A DNA stretch of 64,000 bases from the NCBI RefSeq assembly GCF_018390555.1, contig NZ_JAHBGB010000002.1:806001-870000 (forward strand), given 5' to 3'. The notes under the pieces are model-generated. The model searched no databases and was not told the DNA's origin. It was given only the letters and a program-made list of their open reading frames with translations. Both the position numbers and the translations under genes were made by a program. The stretch comes from Ancylobacter oerskovii. GTDB taxonomy: Bacteria; Pseudomonadota; Alphaproteobacteria; Rhizobiales; Xanthobacteraceae. How positions within the stretch are numbered: the stretch's first letter is position 1; each line of letters begins with the position of its first letter. This document shows, in pieces, positions 1 through 7,583 of this stretch.

Positions 1-2001
1 AACCTCATCGTCTTCGTCACCGTGTCGCTCATGCGCCAACCGAGCCCGATCGAGCGGCTGCAGGCCAGCGTCTTCGTCGAGGCGGACCGCAGCCCGTCGG
101 CGCCGTCCTTCCGGCTGTGGCGCTCGCCGGTCACGGTGGGCGAGCTCACCGCCACGGTGGCCCGCTATCTCGGCGAGGAACGCACCCGCGCCTCCTTCGA
201 GAGCGTGTCGGCGATGCGTGGCCTGTCGCTCGATCCCGCCCGCGAGGCGGATTTCCAGCTCATCCGCTATGCCGAGCACCTGCTCGCCTCGGCGATCGGC
301 GCCGCCTCCTCGCGCCTCGTGCTGTCGCTGATGCTGCGCAAGCGCACCGTCTCCACCAAGGCGGCGCTGAAACTGCTCGACGATGCCTCCGCCGCCATCC
401 AGTACAATCGCGAGATCCTGCAGACCGCGCTCGATCATGTGCGCCAGGGCATCGCGGTGTTCGACCGCGACCTGCGCCTGGTGTTCTGGAACCGGCAGTT
501 CGGCGAGATGCTGGACCTGCCGGCCGAGGCGGTGCGCATCGGCGTGGGCATCGACCAGATCCTGCGGGTCAGCGCCAGCGGCGGGCTGTTCGGCCCCGGC
601 CCGGTGGAGGAGCTGGTGCGCGAGCGGCTCGCCCGCTTCACCCGCCGCAACGCCAGCTTCATGGAGCGCCTGGCGCCGCGCGGCGTGGTGATGGAGGTGC
701 GGGTCAACACCATGCCCGATGGCGGCGTGGTCGTGACCTTCACTGACATCACCCCGACGGTGGAGGCCGCCGAGGCGCTGGAGCGCGCCAACGAGACGCT
801 GGAGAAGCGGGTGAAGGAGCGCACCAAGGCGCTCGAGCACCTCAACACCGCCCTCGCCCAGGCGAAATCGGAGGCCGAGGACGCCAACATCTCCAAGACG
901 CGCTTCCTCGCCGCCGCCTCGCACGACATCCTGCAGCCGCTGAACGCGGCGCGGCTCTACGCCACCAGCCTGGTGGAGCGCGCCATCACCCCGGAGAATG
1001 TCCGCCTCGCGCAGAATGTCGACGCCTCGCTGGAGGCGGTGGAGGAGATCCTCTCCGCCCTGCTCGACATTTCCCGCCTCGACACAGGGGCGATGAAGCC
1101 GGAGCTGGCACCCCTGCGGCTCGACGACATGTTCCGCCAGCTGGAGGTGGAATTCGCGCCGCTCGCCAAGGAAAAGGGCCTGCGCCTCACCTTCGCCCCC
1201 ACCACGGCGGCGGTGCGCTCGGACCGGCGCCTGCTGCGGCGGCTTTTGCAGAACCTGATCTCCAACGCCATCAAATACACCCCGCGCGGGCGGGTGCTGA
1301 TCGGCGTGCGCCACCGGCGGGGCCGCGGGCGGCTGCGCATCCAGGTGTTCGATACCGGGCTCGGCGTCCCCGCATCCAAGCAGAAGCTGATCTTCAAGGA
1401 GTTCCAGCGCCTCGACCAGGGCGCCAAGGCGGCGCGCGGGCTGGGGCTGGGGCTCTCCATCGTCGAGCGCATCTCCCGCGTGCTCGATCATCCCATCGAG
1501 CTCGCCTCGCAGACCGGGCGCGGCAGCATGTTCGCGGTGGATCTGCCGGTCGCCCCGCCGATCCCGGCGGAAGCCGGGCCGGCTCCCCGCGCGGCGGCGG
1601 CGCCGGTCGCCGGGCTCCACGGGCTGTCGGTGCTGTGCATCGACAACGACCCCTCGATCCTCGACGGCATGGAAACGCTGCTGTCGGGCTGGGGCTGCCG
1701 GGTGTTCAAGGCCGCCGACGTGCCCGGCGCGCTCGCCATGCTGCGCGAGGCGCGGGCGCGGCCGGACGTGCTGCTGATCGACTATCACCTCGACGAAGGC
1801 GACGGCATCGAGGCGACCAAGCATCTGCGCTGGAAGCTCGACCAGTCGCTGCCGGCGGTGCTGATCACCGCCGACCGCTCGAAGAAGGTGCGCGACACCG
1901 CCAAGGCGACCGAGATGGAGGTGCTGAACAAGCCGGTGCGCCCGGCGGCACTCAGGGCGCTGCTCGCCCAATGGCGCGCCGCGCGGATGGCGGCGGAATA
2001 G
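1..2001 (+). CDS. CrbS-like hybrid sensor histidine kinase, 5' end outside the window
   Basis: The reading frame is open from base 1, so the start lies upstream; 666 residues are visible. The first residues (NLIVFVTVSLM) look like the end of a membrane helix. Then come a STAC-like linker, a PAS domain from about residue 140, a coiled coil, the HisKA H-box (SHDILQPL, His near 308), the N-box NLISNAIKYTP near 420, the ATP-lid motifs DTGLGVP and GLGLGLSIV, and a receiver domain with DND near 548 and phospho-acceptor Asp in LLIDYHLD near 593. This order matches CrbS/ErcS-type kinases, in which an SLC5 sodium/solute symporter module precedes the kinase and which control acetyl-CoA synthetase expression. 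The symporter part is inferred, not seen. The facing LuxR-type regulator at 2651-3322 is the probable partner. Confidence 0.85.
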   Translation, partial: NLIVFVTVSLMRQPSPIERLQASVFVEADRSPSAPSFRLWRSPVTVGELTATVARYLGEERTRASFESVSAMRGLSLDPAREADFQLIRYAEHLLASAIGAASSRLVLSLMLRKRTVSTKAALKLLDDASAAIQYNREILQTALDHVRQGIAVFDRDLRLVFWNRQFGEMLDLPAEAVRIGVGIDQILRVSASGGLFGPGPVEELVRERLARFTRRNASFMERLAPRGVVMEVRVNTMPDGGVVVTFTDITPTVEAAEALERANETLEKRVKERTKALEHLNTALAQAKSEAEDANISKTRFLAAASHDILQPLNAARLYATSLVERAITPENVRLAQNVDASLEAVEEILSALLDISRLDTGAMKPELAPLRLDDMFRQLEVEFAPLAKEKGLRLTFAPTTAAVRSDRRLLRRLLQNLISNAIKYTPRGRVLIGVRHRRGRGRLRIQVFDTGLGVPASKQKLIFKEFQRLDQGAKAARGLGLGLSIVERISRVLDHPIELASQTGRGSMFAVDLPVAPPIPAEAGPAPRAAAAPVAGLHGLSVLCIDNDPSILDGMETLLSGWGCRVFKAADVPGALAMLREARARPDVLLIDYHLDEGDGIEATKHLRWKLDQSLPAVLITADRSKKVRDTAKATEMEVLNKPVRPAALRALLAQWRAARMAAE

Positions 2002-2064
2002 GCCCGCCCCGCCGCCTCCGCTCTTCCCGCGTTCGCCTTCGCCAGTTCCCTCGTCCGAAGCGCC

Positions 2065-2596
2065 CCCTCCCGCCAGCACGACCGGCTCCCTCTCCCCGCA
2101 CCGAACTCAGCTGTTGCCGAGTTCGGCATTCCATAAGGTCAAAATCGGAGACATCCGATTTTGACGGAGAGGGATGGGGTGAGGGGTCTTCTTCGCTCCC
2201 CGATCGCCAGAGCCCCTCACCGACCCGCTGCGCGGGCCACCTCTCCCCAACGGGGAGAGGGAAAGGGAGCAGGAAGGAAGCAACCCAGCCGCCTTTCGGA
2301 AGGAAGAAGCGGCCCCAGCCATTATTTTGGGAGCCACAAGCCCCCAAACGCCTCGCCCTCCCGCCGGCGCGACCGGCTCCCTCTCCCCGCACCGAACTCG
2401 GCTGTTGCCGAGTTCGGCATTCCATAAGGTCAAAATCGGAGACATCCGATTTTGACGGAGAGGGCTGGGGTGAGGGGCCTTCTTCGCTCCCCAATCGTCA
2501 GCCCCCCTCACCGACCCGCTACGCGGGCCCCCTCTCCCCAACGGGGAGAGGGAAAGGGAGCAGAAAAGAAGCAACCCAGCCGCCTTTGGAAGGAAA
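2065..2596. repeat. Duplicated ~240-bp block containing palindromic elements
   Basis: Two nearly identical direct copies lie at about 2065-2306 and 2356-2596, offset 291 bases. Each holds a perfect 10-bp-arm inverted repeat (CAAAATCGGA, loop GACA, TCCGATTTTG), an imperfect palindrome around GAACTCnGCTGTTGCCGAGTTC, and a copy of the CTCTCCCC-AnCGGGGAGAG element found elsewhere in the window (2241-2259, 2532-2550). It fills the 650 bases between the convergent kinase and regulator genes. Reading frames across it are low-complexity and mirror the repeat, so I call no gene here. Confidence 0.85.
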
Positions 2597-2650
2597 GGAG
2601 CGCCCTTGGGCCACTCCGCGCCAGGCCTCAACGCCGCCCGCCGGGGTCCC

Positions 2651-3322
2651 CTACCCCGCCACCTGCGACCACTGCCCGGCCTCGATCTTGGAAGCCGCGA
2701 TCACCGCCTGGGTGCGGCTTTCCACGCCGAGCTTCTGCAGGATCGCCGAGACATGCGCCTTCACCGTCGCCTCGGAGACGCCGAGCTCATAGGCGATCTG
2801 CTTGTTGAGCAGCCCCTCGGACAGCATCATCAGCACCCGCACCTGCTGCGGGGTGAGCGTGGCGAGCCGCGCCACCAGCGCCGCCGCCTCCCGGTCGCTG
2901 CCGGCGGAGAGGTCGACATCCGGCGGCGTCCAGGTGCGGCCCTCCAGCACGGCGCCGATGGCCTCGCGCATGGTCTCCACCGCGCTGGTCTTGGGGATGA
3001 AGCCGGCGGCGCCGAACTCCATGCAGTGGCGGATCACCCCGGCCTCCTCATTGGCCGAGACCACCACCACGGGAATGGCGGGATATTGCGCGCGCAGGTA
3101 CATCAGCCCGGAAAATCCCCGCACGCCGGGCATGGTGAGGTCGAGCAGCACGAGGTCCATCTCGCTCTCGCGCTCCAGCAGCGCTTGGAGATCCTCGAAG
3201 CCGCCGGCCTCGAACAGCTCCGCCTGCGGAAACTGCCGCGTCACCGCCTCGCGCAGCGCGCCGCGAAACAAGGGATGGTCATCGGCGATGGCCAGCCGGA
3301 AACTCGTCGTACCCACCTGCAA
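2651..3322 (-). CDS. LuxR/NarL-family response regulator (CrbR-like)
   Basis: A 223-residue response regulator. The receiver domain (about residues 8-125) shows the acidic pair ADDH, phospho-acceptor Asp in LVLLDLTMPG, the conserved Thr/Ser position and FIPKTS with the signalling Lys. The C-terminal LuxR helix-turn-helix (about 150-212) contains LTPQQVRVLMMLSEGLLNKQIA and VSEATVKAHVSAIL. The start is TTG at 3322 or GTG at 3316, both weakly supported. It converges on the hybrid kinase at 1-2001. CrbS/CrbR-type systems pair such a kinase with a NarL-type regulator to switch on acetate activation (acs), so it is probably the cognate regulator. Its target genes are not in this window. Confidence 0.85.
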   Translation of the reverse strand: MQVGTTSFRLAIADDHPLFRGALREAVTRQFPQAELFEAGGFEDLQALLERESEMDLVLLDLTMPGVRGFSGLMYLRAQYPAIPVVVVSANEEAGVIRHCMEFGAAGFIPKTSAVETMREAIGAVLEGRTWTPPDVDLSAGSDREAAALVARLATLTPQQVRVLMMLSEGLLNKQIAYELGVSEATVKAHVSAILQKLGVESRTQAVIAASKIEAGQWSQVAG

Positions 3323-3494
3323 AAGGCCCCCTCGGTTTCAGCCGGCATACGCCATTGGTCGCATATGCCCCGCCGCGATCATGGTTCGGTCGCACCACGC
3401 ATGCAAGCGCTGCCATTGCCTGAATGAGCGTCGGGATGCCCTATCCCGGGCCGCGTCGGAGGCAGGCTTGAACATTCGTCTCCGACGAAGAGCT

Positions 3495-3959
3495 TTAGTT
3501 GCCATCGCCGACGAATGCCACCGTCAATTCGCGGCGATGCGGCCGGACGCGGTGCTCCACCAGGTAGATCCCCTGCCAGGTGCCGAGCCGCATGCGCCCC
3601 TCCACCACCGGGATGGCGAGATGGATGCCGGTCAGCACCGCCTTCACATGGGCGGGCATGTCGTCCGGCCCCTCCATGTCGTGCACCCAGCCGGCATCCT
3701 CCGGCGCCAGCCGGTCGAGCGCGGCGAGCAGGTCGACCCGCACGTCGGGATCGGCATTTTCCTGGATGGTCAGCGACGCCGAGGTGTGGCGGCAGAACAG
3801 CGACACCTCGCCGTCGCCGGCGCCGATCCCGGCGAGGAACCGCGCCACCACGCGGGTGATGTCGGTAAAGCCGCGGCCCGGCGTTTCGATGACGAGTTCG
3901 GCGCTCACCCGCCGCGTCACCCGGGTCTCGCGCGGTTCGCCCTGTCGGATCTCGGCCAC
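3495..3959 (-). CDS. YjbQ-family (UPF0047) protein
   Basis: A protein of about 154 residues of the YjbQ/UPF0047 family (secondary thiamine-phosphate synthase-like fold). It has the family core: GFTDIT, FCRHTSASLTIQENADPDV, the segment LTGIHLAIPVV and the C-terminal GTWQGIYLVEHR. The family often binds metal and can complement thiE mutants weakly, but its true role is unknown. I choose GTG at 3959 because AGGGAGG lies 7 bases upstream; an ATG at 3986 would add nine residues. It is divergent from the esterase gene at 4326, with 366 bases between them. Confidence 0.85.
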   Translation of the reverse strand: MAEIRQGEPRETRVTRRVSAELVIETPGRGFTDITRVVARFLAGIGAGDGEVSLFCRHTSASLTIQENADPDVRVDLLAALDRLAPEDAGWVHDMEGPDDMPAHVKAVLTGIHLAIPVVEGRMRLGTWQGIYLVEHRVRPHRRELTVAFVGDGN

Positions 3960-4325
3960 GGCCCGGCCTCCCTGTCTCGGTTGCATCTCTCGGCTGTCCG
4001 GCCTCAAAGCCCGACCGCGCGCGGCGAGGCAAGGCAAAATCGGCGGCTCGGGCGGGAAACGGGCGGAAAACCGCATTCCGGCCGGCAACCGCCTCCGCTG
4101 CCGTCGTCTTCGCCGGCGTCCTGGCCGGCGTCTCCCGGCCCGAAAGCCGCCGATCGAGGTCTTGCCGGCCATTCCTTTGCTGCACTGCACTGGACGAATG
4201 GGCGCCGCTGGGTTTGGATAGGGCGGAACCGCACCGGATGCACGCCTCGATCCGAACCCCCAAGGTCCACCTTGCGTCGGACCTCGATGTCCTCGGCCCA
4301 CGCCATCATGGAGCGCACCCTGCTT

Positions 4326-5330
4326 ATGGCTGCCCAGAGCTCTACGCCCGCTTCGGCCCTTCCGGGCCGCGACACGTCCCCCCTCCTCCTCGATCCCGCG
4401 CTGTTCGACCCGGCGGCGGTGTCGCCGGAAACCCGCGCGGTGAATGCCGGCATCGTCAAGGCGCTGGGCGCGGTGCCGGATCGCTGGGTGTTCCCCATGG
4501 CGCTGCTGCGCAAGCTGCGGCTGGACGGCAAGGGCCCCTTCCCGCTGGCGCCGGAAAGCCCCTATGCCAGCGTGGAGGAGATCGACGGCCCGCAGGGCCC
4601 GGTCTCGCTGCGCCTCTACACCCCGCCGGAGGCGCCGAAGGGCGTCTACCTGCATCTTCACGGCGGCGGCTGGTGTCTCGGCTCGGCGCGCGAGAATGAC
4701 GGGCTGAACCACCGCCTGGTCGAGCGCACCGGCTTCGCCGTGGTCTCGGTGGATTACCGGCTGGCCCCGGAGCAGCCCTGGCCGGCGGCGCCGGATGATT
4801 GCGAGGCGGCGGCGCTGTGGCTGCTGCGCGAGGGCAAGGCCCGCTTCGGCACCGACCGCTTCGTCATCGGCGGCGAATCCGCGGGCGCCAATCTCGCGGT
4901 GGCGACGCTGCTGCGCCTGCGCGACCGGCACGGCCTCGCGCCGTTCCGCGGCGCCAGCCTGAACGCCGGCTGCTACGATCTCGGCCTCACCCCGAGCGCC
5001 CGCCGCTGGGGCGAGGAGCCGCTGGTGCTGAACACCCGCGACATCAACGTCTTCGTCGGCCATTACCTGCGCGAGGGCGGCGACGTGGCGACGCCGGACA
5101 TCTCGCCGCTGCAGGCAGATCTCTCCGGCCTGCCGCCGGCGCTGTTCACCATCGGCACCCGCGACGCGCTGCTGGACGACACGCTGTTCATGGCGCCGCG
5201 CTGGCTCGCCGCCGGCAACCGCGCCGAGCTCGCCGTCTATCCCGGCGGCTGCCATGTCTTCATCGGCTTCCCCGGCTCCATCGCCAACCAGGCGCTCGCC
5301 CGCATCGCCGGCTTCCTCGCCGCCAGCTGA
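4326..5330 (+). CDS. Alpha/beta hydrolase, HSL-type esterase
   Basis: A 334-residue alpha/beta hydrolase of the hormone-sensitive-lipase (family IV) type. The oxyanion-hole motif HGGGW starts at His112, the nucleophile elbow GESAG has Ser185, and the acid and base are in GTRDALLDD and GGCHVFIGF. The usual substrates are short-chain esters; the physiological substrate cannot be told. The start is ATG 4326, with GGAG 12 bases upstream; in-frame ATGs at 4287 and 4308 are alternatives. No signal peptide is obvious, so it is probably cytoplasmic. The 366-base gap upstream (3960-4325) holds the divergent promoters of this gene and the YjbQ gene; I see no further gene or clear repeat there. Confidence 0.85.
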   Translation: MAAQSSTPASALPGRDTSPLLLDPALFDPAAVSPETRAVNAGIVKALGAVPDRWVFPMALLRKLRLDGKGPFPLAPESPYASVEEIDGPQGPVSLRLYTPPEAPKGVYLHLHGGGWCLGSARENDGLNHRLVERTGFAVVSVDYRLAPEQPWPAAPDDCEAAALWLLREGKARFGTDRFVIGGESAGANLAVATLLRLRDRHGLAPFRGASLNAGCYDLGLTPSARRWGEEPLVLNTRDINVFVGHYLREGGDVATPDISPLQADLSGLPPALFTIGTRDALLDDTLFMAPRWLAAGNRAELAVYPGGCHVFIGFPGSIANQALARIAGFLAAS

Positions 5331-5353
5331 GCGGCCCCCGGAGGCGCCCGCCG

Positions 5354-5911
5354 TCAGAGCTTCTCGCCCTGCGGCGGGTTGTCCCTGAGCCGCTCCAGCA
5401 TCTCGTAGAAGCGGCGGAACATCGTCTCCGCCCGGCGCATGGCCTCCTCCATCGCCGCGTCGAAGCGCCCGCGCTCCTCGTCCGGCTTGGCCGGCGGGGC
5501 GGCGTCCGGCGCCGGCGCGGCGGAAGGCGGCTCGCGCGGCGGCCCGGCAATGTCCGGCACGCCGCCACCGCCGGCCGCCAGCCGCTCGCGCAGCCGGGCG
5601 ATCTCCGCCTCCAGCGCCGCCCGCTCGTCCGGCAGCGCCTCGCAGCGCCACACGCCGCCGCGGCTGGCGCAGAAGCTCATCGTCCCGGAGCGGGTGTCGA
5701 GCCGCAGCACCCCGCCCTCCACCGGCTGCATGGTGAAGTTCGGCGCCTCGCGGGAGGACGCGCCGGCGCCCGGCGGCGGAGGCGGCGGACCGCCGGGGGC
5801 CGGCTGGGCGCGGCCGGCGCTCGCGAGAGCCAGCGCCATCACGGTCGGTACCGCGATGTTGGCAAGGATGCGGCTGGCAAGCACCCGGCGAGCAAGGACG
5901 ATACGAATCAT
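5354..5911 (-). CDS. Proline-rich secreted protein of unknown function
   Basis: A 185-residue protein with an N-terminal signal peptide (residues 1 to about 35, ending ASAGRAQ), a PGGPPPPPPGAG stretch and a short conserved-looking core (GGVLRLDTRSGTMSFCASRGGVWRCEAL) with two cysteines that could form a disulfide. A heptad-like helix (ERAALEAEIARLRERLA) follows, then a Pro/Ala linker and a C-terminal charged helix. This architecture is common among uncharacterised alphaproteobacterial periplasmic proteins; I do not recognise a named family. The ATG at 5911 has GGGAGG 7 bases upstream. It lies between the convergent esterase and the isomerase gene transcribed in the same direction. Confidence 0.75.
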   Translation of the reverse strand: MIRIVLARRVLASRILANIAVPTVMALALASAGRAQPAPGGPPPPPPGAGASSREAPNFTMQPVEGGVLRLDTRSGTMSFCASRGGVWRCEALPDERAALEAEIARLRERLAAGGGGVPDIAGPPREPPSAAPAPDAAPPAKPDEERGRFDAAMEEAMRRAETMFRRFYEMLERLRDNPPQGEKL

Positions 5912-5952
5912 GGGGGAGCCTCCCTCGTTGAGGCGGCGCCGCCGGCGCGCCT

Positions 5953-6573
5953 TCAGCCCTCCGGCGTGAACGGCGCCCGGCCACTCGACAACGCCGCGTC
6001 GAGAAGATCGATCCGATCCTGCCCCCAGAACACCTCGCCGTCGAGCACATAGGCCGGCGAGCCGAACACGTCGGCCTCCACCGCCCGCTGGCGGTTGGCC
6101 TCGTAGAGCGCGCCGACGGCCTCCGAGCCCGCCGCCTCCAGGAGCACCGCCGGCAGGCCGAGCTCCGCCAGCACCGCGGCGAGCTGCGCCGGGTCGGCCA
6201 TGTCCTCCTGGCGCTGCCACACGCCGGAGGTCAGCCGCCGCACCAGCGGGTCGGCATCGTGCCCCTCCGCCGCGGCGGCGAGCACCAGCCGGTCAGCCAG
6301 GGCGCCGTCGAACGGCCAGTGCGCGGGGTGGAGATGGAGGTCGAGCCCGCGCGCGGCGCGCCAGCGCTGCAGCTCGACGAGGCGGTAATGCTGGCGCGCC
6401 GGATGCCGCTTGGGCAGCGGCAGGCCGCCGGTCTGCGCGAACAGCCCGCCGAGCTGCACCGGATGATAACGCACGGCGACCCCGTGGCGCTGCGCCACCG
6501 CCATGAAGGCGGCATGGCCGATGAACGCCCAGGGGCTGACAACGGAGAAGAAATAATCGATCGAACGGCTCAT
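5953..6573 (-). CDS. 2-hydroxychromene-2-carboxylate isomerase family (DsbA fold)
   Basis: A 206-residue kappa-GST/DsbA-fold protein. The N-terminus SIDYFFSVVSPWAFIGH carries the family SPW(A/S) signature with the active-site Ser, and the C-terminal portion has VFGSPAYVLDGEVFWGQDRIDLLD, the usual cis-Pro region and WGQDR motif. Family members use glutathione to isomerise 2-hydroxychromene-2-carboxylate in naphthalene breakdown. No aromatic-degradation genes are nearby, so the real substrate is open. ATG 6573 is preceded by GAGG at 5 bases. About 40 bases separate it from the downstream secreted-protein gene, so the two may be cotranscribed. Confidence 0.85.
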   Translation of the reverse strand: MSRSIDYFFSVVSPWAFIGHAAFMAVAQRHGVAVRYHPVQLGGLFAQTGGLPLPKRHPARQHYRLVELQRWRAARGLDLHLHPAHWPFDGALADRLVLAAAAEGHDADPLVRRLTSGVWQRQEDMADPAQLAAVLAELGLPAVLLEAAGSEAVGALYEANRQRAVEADVFGSPAYVLDGEVFWGQDRIDLLDAALSSGRAPFTPEG

Positions 6574-6724
6574 CCGCGCCTCGCTGGAGCCGGCGGGCCG
6601 GCGGCATGCCCGGACGCGCGAGGCCCTCATGTCCATGCCGGCGGCCGGGGCGGCCGCGGCGCCTCCTTTGAAGCGCAGTCGCAGCGGCGCATCAAGTCCG
6701 GCGCGGGCGGGAAGGTATGCCCGG

Positions 6725-6752
6725 AAACGAAAACGGCGCCCGTCGGGCGCCG
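6725..6752 (-). terminator. Rho-independent terminator of the MerR-family gene
   Basis: A perfect 9-bp stem CGGCGCCCG / CGGGCGCCG with one-base centre (6734-6752), followed on the minus strand by TTTTCGTTT. It lies 24 bases past the MerR gene stop. Confidence 0.8.
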
Positions 6753-6776
6753 CTTCGAAGGTCGGTGGCAGCGCGC

Positions 6777-7205
6777 TCAGGCGGCGTTGCGCACCGGATA
6801 GGAGGCGATCATCTGCTTCAGCTCGCCGATGGCTTCCTCGATCTCCGCCTTCTGCTGCTCGAGCAGGCCGAGCTGCTCCACGCACTTCTCGCGGGTCAGG
6901 GCGAGGCCGGCCATGGTGGCGGTGCCTTCGCGCAGGGCGACCATCGCCTTGATCTCGGCGAGGGTGAAGCCGAGCTTCTTGCCCTTGAGGATGATGGCGA
7001 GGCGCGAGCGGTCGGACGGGGTGTAGAGGCGGGTCAGGCCCTCGCGGCGCGGGGAGAGCAGGCCCTTGTCCTCATAGAAGCGCAGCGCGCGCAGCGTCAC
7101 GTCGAATTCGCGGGCGAGGTCGCCAATGGTGAAATAGAGAGCATCGCCCGAGGAAGCGACGGCGGTGTCGACGGCACGATCCTGCTCGAAGGAAGTGAAG
7201 TCCAT
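6777..7205 (-). CDS. MerR-family transcriptional regulator
   Basis: A 142-residue MerR-type regulator. After a 23-residue leader comes the winged helix (LYFTIGDLAREFDVTLRALRFYEDKGLL, then a GLTRLYTPSDRSRLAIILKGKKLGFTL wing and helix), followed by a dimerisation coiled coil (about 105-135) ending in a short tail. There is no Cys cluster for metal sensing. The arrangement resembles the LiuR-like MerR proteins of Rhizobiales that control branched-chain amino acid or fatty-acid breakdown, but no such genes are adjacent and that role is a guess. ATG 7205 has AGGAG 9 bases upstream. A strong terminator follows the gene. Confidence 0.85.
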   Translation of the reverse strand: MDFTSFEQDRAVDTAVASSGDALYFTIGDLAREFDVTLRALRFYEDKGLLSPRREGLTRLYTPSDRSRLAIILKGKKLGFTLAEIKAMVALREGTATMAGLALTREKCVEQLGLLEQQKAEIEEAIGELKQMIASYPVRNAA

Positions 7206-7477
7206 GGCGGGAATCTCCTGGTCGGTTGACGATACGCAAGGGGACGCCGAAGCGATCGCGTCAGCAGCGTTGTCCGAATGTGTACCGACCCACCTGCCGT
7301 AACGGGAGAAAGTAGCACCCTCCGTTAGGGAAACTTACTGTTAAACGTACATGTAAAGTCATGTTACATATCGATAAATACGATATTACCTTCATACGCG
7401 ATCCCTTACCCTGGCGGCAGGTAAAGTCGGATGCCGCGCCCGAGGGGAGGTAGGAAGATGCCGGAGGCGGATCGGCA

Positions 7478-7546
7478 TTAACCCGTCATTTACCAAGAAC
7501 CGAAACAGTCGGCGCCAGCAGCCTCCAGCGTCGCGACGGGTGATTC
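7478..7546. promoter_or_regulatory. Candidate CtrA box and CcrM site upstream of the PodJ-like gene
   Basis: TTAA-N7-TTTA at 7478-7492 differs by one base from the CtrA consensus TTAA-N7-TTAA, and a GATTC (GANTC, CcrM methylation) site is at 7542-7546, 38 bases before the GTG start. The rest of the 378-base gap 7206-7583 is relatively AT-rich around 7320-7400 and probably holds the promoters of the divergent merR gene and this one. Confidence 0.35.
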
Positions 7547-7583
7547 TCCCGCTTCGCCGACGCCTGACGCGACGGAGAAGACG

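Noticed and set aside
2107..2808. Overlapping short open frames in both strands across the duplicated repeat block
   Set aside because: They are repeat translations; both copies give the same peptide pattern, and no ribosome binding site or family match is present.
3495..6050. An 851-codon minus-strand frame covering the YjbQ gene, the esterase and the small secreted gene
   Set aside because: Only its last 154 codons match a family (YjbQ). The rest is antisense to the esterase and the secreted-protein gene.
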